DNA from: Deltaproteobacteria bacterium
GTDB lineage: Bacteria; Desulfobacterota; Syntrophia; Syntrophales; UBA2210
Assembly: GCA_016933965.1 (NCBI GenBank)
Contig: JAFGTS010000006.1
Coordinates: 1 to 64,000, forward strand
Direction: 5' to 3'
Length of the DNA: 64,000 nucleotides
Position numbers and translations under genes: made by a program. A model generated the notes under the pieces. The model was given only the letters and a program-made list of their open reading frames with translations. It ran no database searches and had not been told where the DNA came from. Below are positions 17,362 through 26,308 of this stretch, piece after piece (within the stretch, counting starts at the first letter, position 1; every line of letters starts with the position of its first letter).

Positions 17362-18612
17362 ATGTATGAAGGGTTTGATCCAGAAAGCATGAACAGGAAG
17401 TTTCAATGGCGAGCGCTCCCGGCGAAGGAACTTCTGGCACGGATCGAGCCGCTGTTGCACTGCATCGGAGCGGCTCCTCCCCTTGATATCAGTTTTGCGG
17501 ATGATTTGGGAATTCCCGTGTATCTGACCGTGCGAACCACCGACCTGCGGGGATGTGCGCTTTCTTCCATGAAGGAATGGGGACAGCTTGATTTCTGCTG
17601 TGTCCATTCAGGGAAAGGACTCGGTCACGAAGATGCCCGCGTTTCCTGCATCATGGAAGCCATCGAGCGTTACAGCGCCGGCCCCGGGTGCTTGGTTGAA
17701 CGGGTACGGGAAGATACGTTTCATGATCTGGGAGCCATCGCGCTTGATCCGAGGGATTTCTATCTGCCGCCGGGTGTTCATTTTTCGCCGGACAAAAAGC
17801 TGCAGTGGTACTGCGGGACCGATGTGATCAGCGGAAGATCGGTGGCGGCACCCGTCGACTGTGTTCTTATGGATATGCCGGACTCAGCGTACCCTTTTGA
17901 GGGATTTGAAACAAAGCGCCTGGGTTTCTTTTTTTCCAACGGCCTCTCGGCGGGACCCTCCCTCGATGAAGCATTGATATCGGGGATCTGCGAAGTGGTC
18001 GAACGTGACGCTCAGTATCGCCTCCTGAGCGGGGACGGACCGATGCCGACGGAATTGCTCCTTGCCGGGGACCCCGATCTTGATGCATGGGTTCGGCTCT
18101 TCGCCGCCCATGACCTCACCCTCAGGGGATTTCATCTGAACCATGTCGACTGTGTGTACACGGCCATCGCGGTCAGCTGGGACCGCTATTGCCGTATCCA
18201 CGTTACCGGCATGGCGGCTGATCCGGATCTTCGTACGGCTCTGACCGGGGCGATCCTGGAACTCATCCAGCAACGGTCCTTTACCTTTTTCAGTGAGTGG
18301 AAAACCCGCCGCCGGCATTTCCCCATTATCAGGTATATCAGGGAACGGATTCATCCCGAGAGGTACGCAGACGAACCTCCCGCTTCATTCTGGACCGGGC
18401 GGTGCGGGGAACCGCTGCCTGTCGAGCAGGCCGGCGAACCTTTCCCCCGGGACCTTCAGAGCCTGGTTTCGTCTCTGTCGAGGTCGCACCGTGTCGTGGG
18501 ATTCGACCTGACCCATCCCGAATTGGCCATCCCTGTCGCGCGGGTCCTCATTTCAGGGATGAAAAACGGGTATCTCGACTTTAGTCCCGTACTTTCCTTT
18601 ATCAAGGATTGA
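17362..18612 (+). CDS. Stand-alone YcaO-domain protein
   Basis: YcaO proteins use ATP to activate peptide-bond oxygens, forming azolines or thioamides on peptides or proteins. The fold's ATP-site motifs are visible: SGKGLGHEDA then EAIERYSA (~83-106), SNGLSAG (~192), CEVVERDA (~210) and ELIQQRS (~300). At 416 residues it has neither the TPR tail of E. coli YcaO nor the Pro-rich C-terminus of azoline cyclodehydratases. No TfuA, E1-like partner, dehydrogenase or precursor peptide is adjacent, so the target is unknown. The ATG follows GAGGG. A terminator separates it from the EMO gene. Confidence 0.88.
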   Translation: MYEGFDPESMNRKFQWRALPAKELLARIEPLLHCIGAAPPLDISFADDLGIPVYLTVRTTDLRGCALSSMKEWGQLDFCCVHSGKGLGHEDARVSCIMEAIERYSAGPGCLVERVREDTFHDLGAIALDPRDFYLPPGVHFSPDKKLQWYCGTDVISGRSVAAPVDCVLMDMPDSAYPFEGFETKRLGFFFSNGLSAGPSLDEALISGICEVVERDAQYRLLSGDGPMPTELLLAGDPDLDAWVRLFAAHDLTLRGFHLNHVDCVYTAIAVSWDRYCRIHVTGMAADPDLRTALTGAILELIQQRSFTFFSEWKTRRRHFPIIRYIRERIHPERYADEPPASFWTGRCGEPLPVEQAGEPFPRDLQSLVSSLSRSHRVVGFDLTHPELAIPVARVLISGMKNGYLDFSPVLSFIKD

Positions 18613-18939
18613 TGACGTCGTGAAACATCCTCCTTCGTCGGAGGCGGGGATCGTGATTCGGAATTCGGGAATCGGGAATCGCGCAAACTGCCTTCAATTT
18701 TTCTGAAGATATCTCAGGGGTGATAGACAAAGGCCGGTTGCTTTTTTGATTGGCTTTTTCACCTGTAATTTATTATTACTCTGGCAGACACTATCCGACC
18801 GAGCTGTCATTCTCGCGAACGCGGGAATCCATGATTTGTCTGGATACCGGATCACGTCCATCAAGACATGTGATGTGTAAATTACCGAAGCAAAGTATGA
18901 CAGCCTGTTTCGCGGTAATGAATATGACAGTTGGTGACC
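18613..18939. other. Intergenic region with repeats
   Basis: This holds a degenerate heptanucleotide array (18654-18682) right after the YcaO gene and a REP-like unit (18804-18856; TCTCGCGAACGCGGGAA hairpin followed by CTGGATACCGG). I find no convincing small gene; the open frame across 18750-18962 is built from the repeats. Confidence 0.5.
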
Positions 18940-20631
18940 ATGCTTCGCATTACCTGTCGTGATAAACCATGGCTGAAGTTCTATGACCGGAGGATCCCCG
19001 AACATATTGAATACGAGCCGGCATGCCTGCCCGAATTCCTCGACCGGTCCGCGGCCGGTTTCCCCGACAGGCCGGCGCTGATATTTGAGGGATACCGGAT
19101 CACCTTCAGGGAACTGAAGGATATGGTCGATCAATGTGCCGCCTGTCTCAGCCGTTTCGGGATAACCCGCGGAGATTCCGTCGCCATCCTTCTTCCCAAT
19201 GTCGTTCCCCTGGTCGTTTCCTATTTTGCCGTCCTGAAAACAGGCGCCGTCGCCGTGGTCAATAATCCCTTGTACAGTGATCCGGAACTGGAACGTCAGT
19301 TCAATGATTCCGGTTCGCGGCTCCTGATCACCCTTGACATTCTTGCGAACCGGATGATCGCGCTCCGCCCTCGAACGTCCATACGGACGATCATCCACTG
19401 CTCGCTTGGCGACTATCTTCCCCGCGCAAAAAAGATTCTTTTCCGGCTCGTGGGAGGTCGCATGAATCTCGCCGCCTCCGTCAGGCGGGATCAGGATGTC
19501 TATTCCTGGAAGACCTGCATGGAAAGGGGAACCGGTGAGGAGACTGCTGTTTCTCCGGTGCTTCAAGGCGAGGACATCGCCATGTATCAGTATACGGGAG
19601 GAACATCAGGGGTGTCGAAGGCCGTCATGCTGACCCACCGGAATCTCAGTACCCAGGTGCAGGCGCTCAGAATGTGGTTTCAGGACGTGGCCGGCAGAGA
19701 AACGGTGATCCTGGGAGCCCTTCCATTCTTTCATATCTTCGGCCTGACGGCGGTGATGAACCTGGCCGTCTACCTGGGGTGGACCACCGTGTTGCTCCCG
19801 CGGCCACAGCCGAAAGCCATACTCGCGGCGGTCAGAAAATATCGGCCGCTCTTCGCCCCGCTGGTGCCGGCCATGTTTATCGGAATTTTGAAAGAACCCG
19901 CTCTCCGGCGGACAGACATGTCCTGCCTGGTCGGCTGTTTTTCGGGCGGAGCGCCGCTGCCGGTCGAGGTCATGCATGACTTTGAGAAAACAACGGGCGT
20001 GGCTATCATGGAAGGGTTCGGAATGACGGAAACATCGCCGGTGACCCACGTCAATCCCGTAACGGGGAGGTCACGGAAGGTGGGAAGCGTGGGGATTCCC
20101 ATTTCCGACACGGAATGCCGGATCGTTGACCTGGATACGGGTACCGATGACGTGCCCGCGGGGGGACGGGGTGAACTGCTCGTTCGGGGACCTCAGGTCA
20201 TGAAAGGATATAAGGACGCGTCCGGTCAGGAGGAACAGCTGCTGAAGGAGGGCTGGCTGCATACCGGTGATATCGCCACCATGGACGAGGACGGTTTTTT
20301 CTACATTGTCGGCAGAAAGAAGGACGTCATCATATCGAGCGGATATAATATCTACCCCCGTGATATCGATGATGTCTTCACGCAGCATCCGAAGGTTCGG
20401 GAAACCTTCACCGTCGGCGTGCCCGATGAACGGCGCGGTGAGTCCGTCAAGGTCTTCGTGGTTCCCCGGGAGGGCGCGACGGTCACGGAAGAGGAGCTGC
20501 TGGCCTTCTGCAGGGATAAGCTTGCAAAATACAAGTGGCCCGCGCATATCGAATTTCGCCGGGAGCTTCCCCGGACCAGAGCGGGCAAGATCGACCGGAT
20601 GGCATTGAAAGACACTGCGCGGGATGCGTGA
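18940..20631 (+). CDS. Acyl-CoA ligase (FadD-like, AMP-forming)
   Basis: This is a fatty-acid:CoA ligase of about 563 residues. The ATP loop YTGGTSGVSK has the FadD-type YTGG form; EGFGMTETSPV, LHTGDIATMDEDGFFYIVGRKKD and the C-terminal catalytic Lys in RTRAGKIDRM are present, so it should be functional. The start is uncertain: ATG at 18940, GTG at 18934 and TTG at 18931 are in frame and no strong ribosome-binding site is seen. The alpha/beta hydrolase follows 38 nt after its stop. Likely substrate is a medium- or long-chain acid, by family only. Confidence 0.88.
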   Translation: MLRITCRDKPWLKFYDRRIPEHIEYEPACLPEFLDRSAAGFPDRPALIFEGYRITFRELKDMVDQCAACLSRFGITRGDSVAILLPNVVPLVVSYFAVLKTGAVAVVNNPLYSDPELERQFNDSGSRLLITLDILANRMIALRPRTSIRTIIHCSLGDYLPRAKKILFRLVGGRMNLAASVRRDQDVYSWKTCMERGTGEETAVSPVLQGEDIAMYQYTGGTSGVSKAVMLTHRNLSTQVQALRMWFQDVAGRETVILGALPFFHIFGLTAVMNLAVYLGWTTVLLPRPQPKAILAAVRKYRPLFAPLVPAMFIGILKEPALRRTDMSCLVGCFSGGAPLPVEVMHDFEKTTGVAIMEGFGMTETSPVTHVNPVTGRSRKVGSVGIPISDTECRIVDLDTGTDDVPAGGRGELLVRGPQVMKGYKDASGQEEQLLKEGWLHTGDIATMDEDGFFYIVGRKKDVIISSGYNIYPRDIDDVFTQHPKVRETFTVGVPDERRGESVKVFVVPREGATVTEEELLAFCRDKLAKYKWPAHIEFRRELPRTRAGKIDRMALKDTARDA

Positions 20632-20669
20632 TCCGTCCGGGAACGCCGGCACGGGGAAAGGGTTGCGAT

Positions 20670-21470
20670 ATGAAGGTGGCATACGAGACGATCGAAGGAA
20701 TCAACGTCGCGTACGCGGTCAATGACGGGGGGCTTGAGCGAGGGCGCCCGACTCTCCTGTGCATTCATGGTTCGGGTGGGGACCATCATGTCTGGTCCGC
20801 GCAGTTTGAGGGACTGGGAAACCGCTATAATATCGTGGCCCTCGATCTTCCCGGTCACGGCCGGTCCGAGGGCGAGGGAGACCGGACCATCGCCTGTTCC
20901 GTGTCCCGGGTACGAAACCTGGTAGAGGGGCTCGGCTTGGAAAGGCCGGTCGTCACGGGGCATTCTCTCGGTGCCGCCGTGGCTCTTTCCTATGGACTTG
21001 AGCACGGCGGCGATGCCGCGGCCGTGATCGCCGTCGGCGGCGGTGCCGTCATGCCGGTCAGTCCGATGGTCTTTGAGGGGATTCGCGGGGATTACTCGTC
21101 CTTCATCGCCTTTGCCCCTGAGCTCGCCCTTGCAAAGGAGAACCGGGAAAGCCTGAGGGATATCCTGATCGAAGGATTTTCACGGGTACCGCCCGATGTC
21201 CTCTATAACGATTTTCAAGCCTGTGACGGATTTGATATCACGAATGACCTGCACCGGATCGAGATACCGGTCCTGGTCATATGCGGCGACGCGGATAAAA
21301 TGATGCCGCCCCGATTCTCCCGCTTTTTGCACGAATCCATTTCCGGTTCATGTCTTTCCATTCTTCCCGGCTGCGGTCATTTCCCCATGCTGGAGGACCC
21401 GGCTGCCTTCAACGCCGCCGTCACGGAATTTGTGGAAGATATTTCCCGCGGGCTTTCCGGCCGGGGCTGA
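20670..21470 (+). CDS. Alpha/beta-fold hydrolase
   Basis: This 266-residue alpha/beta hydrolase has the oxyanion region HGSGGDHHVW, nucleophile elbow GHSLG, acid in CGDADKMMP and final His in GCGHFPMLED, so a full triad is present. The ATG at 20670 follows GAAAGGG. The open frame continues upstream inside the ligase gene but those residues are not hydrolase-like. It sits between an acyl-CoA ligase and a flavodoxin-like gene, possibly in one operon. Substrate cannot be assigned; thioesterase or esterase activity is possible. Confidence 0.85.
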   Translation: MKVAYETIEGINVAYAVNDGGLERGRPTLLCIHGSGGDHHVWSAQFEGLGNRYNIVALDLPGHGRSEGEGDRTIACSVSRVRNLVEGLGLERPVVTGHSLGAAVALSYGLEHGGDAAAVIAVGGGAVMPVSPMVFEGIRGDYSSFIAFAPELALAKENRESLRDILIEGFSRVPPDVLYNDFQACDGFDITNDLHRIEIPVLVICGDADKMMPPRFSRFLHESISGSCLSILPGCGHFPMLEDPAAFNAAVTEFVEDISRGLSGRG

Positions 21471-21503
21471 CCAGCGGTGATCGCAGATCAAAAGGAGCTC
21501 ATC

Positions 21504-21959
21504 ATGGCGAAAATACTTATTGTCTATCACTCTCAGACGGGGAATACGAAACGGATGGCCGAAGCGGTGCGTGAGGGAGTTCTCAGCATTGAAACGGCTG
21601 AAGTGATGATGAAAACGGCCGGCGAGGCCGGCATCGATGACCTGCTCGATTGTGAGGGGATCGCCCTGGGAACGCCTGAAAACTTCGGATACATGTCGGG
21701 GGCCGTGAAGGATTTCTTTGACCGTACCTTCTATCCCGCCGAGGGGAAGGTGTTCAGAAAACCCTATGTGGTGTTCATCAGTGCAGGGAACGATGGCACC
21801 GGTGCTCTGAACAGCATCGAACGTATCGCCCTGGGTTATAAATTCAAGAAAGTATACGAGCCCGTGATCTCCAGAGGGGTGTTGACACTGGAGACCCTCG
21901 ACAGATGCCGTGAACTCGGCCAGGTCCTGGCGGGGGGAATAGACGCGGGAATATATTGA
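21504..21959 (+). CDS. Flavodoxin-like protein
   Basis: This 151-residue protein has the FMN phosphate loop HSQTGNTKRM at residues 9-18 and the flavodoxin-fold segment GTPENFGYMSGAVKDFFDR. It is an FMN-binding redox protein of the flavodoxin/NADPH-dependent FMN reductase-like group. The ATG at 21504 follows AAAGGAG. It is the last gene of the + strand run that begins at 18940. The redox partner is unknown; electron carriage to or from Por is conceivable but unsupported. Confidence 0.85.
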   Translation: MAKILIVYHSQTGNTKRMAEAVREGVLSIETAEVMMKTAGEAGIDDLLDCEGIALGTPENFGYMSGAVKDFFDRTFYPAEGKVFRKPYVVFISAGNDGTGALNSIERIALGYKFKKVYEPVISRGVLTLETLDRCRELGQVLAGGIDAGIY

Positions 21960-21962
21960 ACG

Positions 21963-22004
21963 TCGGGATTACGGATTAAAAGGATTACGGATTACGGATT
22001 AAGT
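21963..22004. repeat. Heptanucleotide array (GGATTAC units)
   Basis: Five near-perfect copies of GGATTAC/GGATTAA are present. The array sits between the convergent flavodoxin and apgM genes, immediately after the flavodoxin stop. Confidence 0.65.
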
Positions 22005-22120
22005 GTTAACCTGTCCTCCGTTATTACGAAGTGATCTCAGGGATATATGATGAGATTACTGCCCGCGATTCGGTGGATCGGCAATGATGGGACACCCGGA
22101 GTTTGACGGACCTGCTTTGG

Positions 22121-23329
22121 TCAGGCCCCGAATCGCTTCAACCGGCCGGCGTGGGCCAGGGCGAGCCCCATGAGGTGAACCATGGGCATGCGGCCGATGC
22201 CGCCGGCGATGCAGTCTCTTTCACCGAAGCGGGTTACGCCGTCGGTGCGGACCGTCGCCCCGTGGATCAGGACCGGAACGGGGTGCCAGCTGTGCGAGGA
22301 GAGGGCCGCCGGTGTCGAATGATCGCCTGTTACCACCAGGACATCGGGGTTCAGAGCGGTGACCGAGGGGATCAGGGCGTCCACTTCCTCGATGACCTGT
22401 ACCTTGCCGGCGAAGTTGCCGTCCTCGCCCCGCGAATCCGTCTGCTTCACATGAAGAAAGAAAAAATCGTACTGTTCGAAAGAGGTCCCGAGTGCCGTGA
22501 ATTCATCGGGGATCGAATCGGTCCCCGAATGGACGGTCATCCCCAGCAGGCGTGCGATGCCCCGATACATCGGGTAGTTGGCGATGGCCAGGGCATTCAG
22601 CCGGTATCGTTCCCGCATCGTCCGGTATGCCCGGTAGCGGGCGAAACCGCGGAGAAGGATCATGTTCGCCCGTTGTTCGTCGGCGAGGACCCGTTGTGCC
22701 TGCCCGATGATATCTTCAATGACCGCGGCGGTCTCCCCTGCCTCCGGCGAGAGAGGGCGAGGCGGCAGGGGCTGTTTTCCAGTTGTTCCCGGGTCGGTGT
22801 CTTCAATGTCCTCATGGAAGGTCTCTCCCCTGAGGACGAGCAGTGCCCGGTGTTCTCTGACCGTTTCAAATGAAACCGAGATATTTCCCGCAAGCTTGAC
22901 CGTGTCGCTGAGTTTTTCGCAGAGCCGCCGGTTCGTTTCCGAATCGATCCGTCCCGCGCGCCTGTCGATCACCATGTTGTTATCGTCGACCGTGGCGAAG
23001 TTGATCCGGGCGAAAAGGTCTCCTTCCTTCATGGGGAAATCAATTCCCGCCGCGGCCAGGAGGCCCCTGCCGACAGTATGTGCCTCGGGATCATAACCGA
23101 ACAGGGCGAAATGTGCCGGTCCGCTCCCCGGAGTGACCCCGTAACCCACGGGGTCCAGGAGGCCGCATACGCCTTCACGGGCGAGGGCATCGAGGTTGGG
23201 CGTTGCGGCGGACTCGAGTTCCGTCAATCCCGTTTCCGGGTGGGGAAGTCCGCCAATGCCGTCCATGATGAGAAAAACGATCTTCCTGTCACTGTCGGTG
23301 ACCAGCGTGTCTATAAGTCCCGGATTCAT
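22121..23329 (-). CDS. apgM: 2,3-bisphosphoglycerate-independent phosphoglycerate mutase, archaeal type
   Basis: This enzyme interconverts 3- and 2-phosphoglycerate in glycolysis/gluconeogenesis. It is a metal-dependent alkaline-phosphatase superfamily enzyme of the ApgM branch (402 residues, shorter than bacterial GpmI). Motifs include FLIMDGIGG (metal Asp), ATPNLDALA, SGPAHFALFGYDP (nucleophile-Ser region), KQTDSRGEDG and VTGDHSTP with C-terminal metal ligands. ApgM-type enzymes are common in Desulfobacterota. It lies downstream of the beta-oxidation operon with a 60-nt gap and may be partly co-transcribed. Confidence 0.93.
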   Translation of the reverse strand: MNPGLIDTLVTDSDRKIVFLIMDGIGGLPHPETGLTELESAATPNLDALAREGVCGLLDPVGYGVTPGSGPAHFALFGYDPEAHTVGRGLLAAAGIDFPMKEGDLFARINFATVDDNNMVIDRRAGRIDSETNRRLCEKLSDTVKLAGNISVSFETVREHRALLVLRGETFHEDIEDTDPGTTGKQPLPPRPLSPEAGETAAVIEDIIGQAQRVLADEQRANMILLRGFARYRAYRTMRERYRLNALAIANYPMYRGIARLLGMTVHSGTDSIPDEFTALGTSFEQYDFFFLHVKQTDSRGEDGNFAGKVQVIEEVDALIPSVTALNPDVLVVTGDHSTPAALSSHSWHPVPVLIHGATVRTDGVTRFGERDCIAGGIGRMPMVHLMGLALAHAGRLKRFGA

Positions 23330-23391
23330 CGGACCACCTGCTCCCGGTCAGCGGGTGGGATGACTCCCGCCCGTTGTGTCGTTGTCCCGCA

Positions 23392-24540
23392 TTATCTCAT
23401 ACCCAGCAGTTTCCGCGCAATGACGACCCGCTGGATCTCGTTGGTTCCCTCATAGATCTGGCAGATCTTCGCGTCGCGCATGTGCCGTTCAGCCGGGTAA
23501 TCCTTGCAGTAGCCGTACCCGCCGAATATCTGTACGCCCTCGACGGCCGCATGCATGGCGACGTCCGATGCGTACATTTTCGCCATGGCCGATTCCTTCT
23601 CGAAATTAAAACCGTTGTCCTCGAGCCAGGCCGCCTTGAGCAGCAGCATTTCAGCGGCGTCAAGCTGTGTCGCCATATCCGCGAGCTTCCACTGGATCGC
23701 CTGGAAGGATGTAATGGGCTGTCCGAACTGGACCCGGTCCTTGGCATAATCGATCGAGTCTTCAAGGACGGCTCGTCCGATGCCGAGTGCCTGGCAGCCG
23801 ATGCCGATCCGGCCCGCGTTCAGGCCTTCCATCATCTGGCGGAACCCCTCGCCCGGTTTGCCGAGCAGGTTTTTGGCCGGCACCTCGGCGTCTTCAAAGA
23901 CCAGTTCCGCCGTCCCGGAGGCCAGGATCCCCATTTTCTCTTCGATCGTTCCCAGTGAAAACCCGGGGGTGTTCTTCAGGTCAACGACCAGATTCAGAAT
24001 ACCCTTGTATTTTTTCGACGGGTCTTCCGTTGCCGCCAGCACACAGTAGCGCGCGACGTTTCCGTTGGTGATGAATTTTTTGACACCGTTCACGACGTAA
24101 GTGTCGCCTTTCAACTCGGCACGGCACCGCAGCGCTGCCGCGTCACAGCCGGCTCCGGCTTCCGTCAGGGCGTAACAGCCCTCCACCGTGCCGCCGGCGA
24201 CGGGGGCGAGAAATTCCAGCTTCTGCTCGTGGGTTCCGTACGATTTTACAGGATGGCCGTAGAGCGAATTATTGACGGAAGTGATAACGCCGCAGCTCGC
24301 ACAGCCCCGTGATATTTCCGTCAGGGCGAGAACGTAGGTGACGTTATCCATTCCCGCACCGTCATAATCGGTCGAGACGGATACTCCCATAAGCCCCATT
24401 TCACCGAGCTTCCGGCAGATCTCCTCCGGATGTCGATGGGTTTCATCCAGTTCAGCGGCGATCGGCTTGATCTCCTCATCGGAAAACCGCTTCACCATGT
24501 CTCTGACCATCTGTTGTTCTTCCGTGGGTGCGAAGTTCAT
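23392..24540 (-). CDS. Acyl-CoA dehydrogenase, short-chain type
   Basis: This FAD enzyme oxidises acyl-CoA to 2-enoyl-CoA (or the reverse), handing electrons to ETF. It has the ACAD signatures CYALTEAGAGCDA and QIFGGYGYCKDYPAERHMRDAKI split over the usual positions, and the catalytic Glu in YEGTNEIQ. The 380-odd residue length and overall pattern match butyryl-CoA-type dehydrogenases. ATG at 24540 has AAGGAG 7 nt upstream; the ATG at 24546 is too close to it. It is the last gene of the thiolase-hbd-crt-acd operon. EtfBA at 13144-14911 is the likely partner. Confidence 0.94.
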   Translation of the reverse strand: MNFAPTEEQQMVRDMVKRFSDEEIKPIAAELDETHRHPEEICRKLGEMGLMGVSVSTDYDGAGMDNVTYVLALTEISRGCASCGVITSVNNSLYGHPVKSYGTHEQKLEFLAPVAGGTVEGCYALTEAGAGCDAAALRCRAELKGDTYVVNGVKKFITNGNVARYCVLAATEDPSKKYKGILNLVVDLKNTPGFSLGTIEEKMGILASGTAELVFEDAEVPAKNLLGKPGEGFRQMMEGLNAGRIGIGCQALGIGRAVLEDSIDYAKDRVQFGQPITSFQAIQWKLADMATQLDAAEMLLLKAAWLEDNGFNFEKESAMAKMYASDVAMHAAVEGVQIFGGYGYCKDYPAERHMRDAKICQIYEGTNEIQRVVIARKLLGMR

Positions 24541-24589
24541 GGACATACTCCTTTTCGTGTGTTTGAATGATCAGCCTTCTCCGGGCGGC

Positions 24590-25372
24590 CTATTTCCCCG
24601 TGTATGCCGGTTTCCTCTTTTCAAGGAAGGCCGTCATGCCTTCCTTCTGATCGCGGGTACTGAAGCACTGCGCGCAGCACTCAACTTCAAGCCGGTTCGC
24701 GTTGTCCAGAGAGAGGTCATATCCGAAGTTGATGGCATGCTTTGCCATCTTTAACTGGAAGGGGGGCATGCCGCACAGCTTTTTCGCGAATTTCACCGTT
24801 TCTTCCATGAGCTGGTCGGCGGGAAAGACCTGATTCACGAGGCCGATCTCATAGGCCCGCCGGGCATCGATCTGACCACCGCCCATGATGAGTTCCTTGG
24901 CCCGGCCCATTCCCACCAGGCGCGCCAGACGCTGTGTTCCTCCCCAACCCGGGATCAGCCCGATGAGGATTTCAGGTTGTCCGAAGCGTGCCGTTTCCGA
25001 TGCGAACCGGATATCGCAGGCCATGGAGATCTCGGTTCCCCCGCCGAGGGCGAAGCCGTTGACGGCCGCAATGGACGGCTTCGGCGTCGTTTCGAGCAGT
25101 CTCAGGGTTTCGTGCCCGAGTTCCATGAAAGCGAGGGCCTCCCTCGGTTCGAGGTTCTGCATTTCCGAAATGTCCGCGCCGGCCACGAAGGCCCGGTCTC
25201 CCGAGCCGGTCAGGATGATGACCCTTACATCCTCGTTCTCACGGCATGCCGTGACGGCATCCCTGAGTTCCGACATGGTCTCTGAATTCATGGCGTTGAG
25301 CGCTTTCGGCCGGTTGAAGGTGATCGTGGCGATCCCGTCTTCAATGCTCATCAGCAGGTTTTTGAATTCCAT
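24590..25372 (-). CDS. crt: Enoyl-CoA hydratase (crotonase)
   Basis: The enzyme hydrates 2-enoyl-CoA to 3-hydroxyacyl-CoA, the second step of beta-oxidation. At 260 residues it is a standard crotonase. Both catalytic glutamates are visible (LGGGTEISMACD and FGQPEI), as is the oxyanion-hole GADISEM segment and PGWGGTQRL. AAAGGAGG precedes the ATG. It lies between hbd and the acyl-CoA dehydrogenase gene. The crotonyl-CoA preference is inferred from the operon. Confidence 0.95.
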   Translation of the reverse strand: MEFKNLLMSIEDGIATITFNRPKALNAMNSETMSELRDAVTACRENEDVRVIILTGSGDRAFVAGADISEMQNLEPREALAFMELGHETLRLLETTPKPSIAAVNGFALGGGTEISMACDIRFASETARFGQPEILIGLIPGWGGTQRLARLVGMGRAKELIMGGGQIDARRAYEIGLVNQVFPADQLMEETVKFAKKLCGMPPFQLKMAKHAINFGYDLSLDNANRLEVECCAQCFSTRDQKEGMTAFLEKRKPAYTGK

Positions 25373-25389
25373 TGCGGTTCCTCCTTTGC

Positions 25390-26250
25390 CTATTCTCCGC
25401 TGTAATCGTAAAAACCCCTGCCCGTCTTTCGTCCCAGGTACCCGGCGTCCACATACTTTTTCAACAGGGGGCAGGGCCGATACTTGCTGTCGCCCAATCC
25501 CTTGTGCAGGACCTCCATGATCGCCAGGCAGGTGTCGAGACCGATCAGATCGGCCAGTTTCAGCGGTCCCATGGGGTGGTTCATGCCCAGGGTCATGATA
25601 CTGTCAATGGCCTCAACGGTCCCGACCCCTTCATAGAGGGCGTACACGGCCTCGTTGAGCATCGGGATCAGGATGCGGTTGGAGATGAATCCGGGGAAGT
25701 CGTTGCACGATACCGGGACCTTGCCGAACATTTTCGACAGCTCTTCCGTGATCAGGAATGTTTCCTCCGCGGTGGCGAGACCCTTGATGATCTCAACGAG
25801 TTTCATGACCGGCACGGGATTCATGAAGTGCATTCCAATAACCAACTCGGGCCGCTTCGTGGCGGCGGCGATCCGGGTGATAGGGATCGAAGATGTGTTC
25901 GACGCAAGGACGACACCGGGTTTGCAGACAGTGTCAAGGGTCCGGAATATTTCCAGCTTGAGGTCCTCTCGTTCAATGGCTGCCTCGACGACGAAATCGG
26001 CGTCCTTCATGTCGTCCAGCGAGGTGCTCTTTTGAATGCGCCCGAGAACGGCTTCCTTGTCGGCCGCCGAGATCTTTTCCTTTGAAACCAGCCTGTCGAG
26101 ATTCTTGGCAATGGAAGCATATCCCCGGTCGACGAATTCGTCTTTTATGTCGTTCAGGATGACCTGCAGGCCTCCCAGGTGCGCGGCCACCTGGGCGATG
26201 CCGCTGCCCATCTGGCCGGCGCCGACGATACCGAATGTTTTCACTTTCAT
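25390..26250 (-). CDS. hbd: 3-hydroxyacyl-CoA (3-hydroxybutyryl-CoA) dehydrogenase
   Basis: This NAD(P)-dependent enzyme oxidises 3-hydroxyacyl-CoA to 3-ketoacyl-CoA. It has the Rossmann start [14 protein letters not shown], the [13 protein letters not shown] segment with the catalytic His, SNTSS, and the [12 protein letters not shown] motif linking to the C-terminal domain. At 286 residues it is the single-function Hbd type, not the large FadJ/FadB fusion. AAGGAG precedes the ATG. It is second in the operon behind the thiolase. Confidence 0.95.
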   Translation of the reverse strand: MKVKTFGIVGAGQMGSGIAQVAAHLGGLQVILNDIKDEFVDRGYASIAKNLDRLVSKEKISAADKEAVLGRIQKSTSLDDMKDADFVVEAAIEREDLKLEIFRTLDTVCKPGVVLASNTSSIPITRIAAATKRPELVIGMHFMNPVPVMKLVEIIKGLATAEETFLITEELSKMFGKVPVSCNDFPGFISNRILIPMLNEAVYALYEGVGTVEAIDSIMTLGMNHPMGPLKLADLIGLDTCLAIMEVLHKGLGDSKYRPCPLLKKYVDAGYLGRKTGRGFYDYSGE

Positions 26251-26308
26251 GGTGTTTACTCCTTTATGTTTCCGTTATGGTGTTGCGCATGGTCCCGGGT
26301 GCGGATCG

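Noticed and set aside
18750-18962. 70-residue open frame after the YcaO gene as a possible precursor peptide
   Set aside because: It is composed of intergenic repeats, has no ribosome-binding site and no leader/core pattern.
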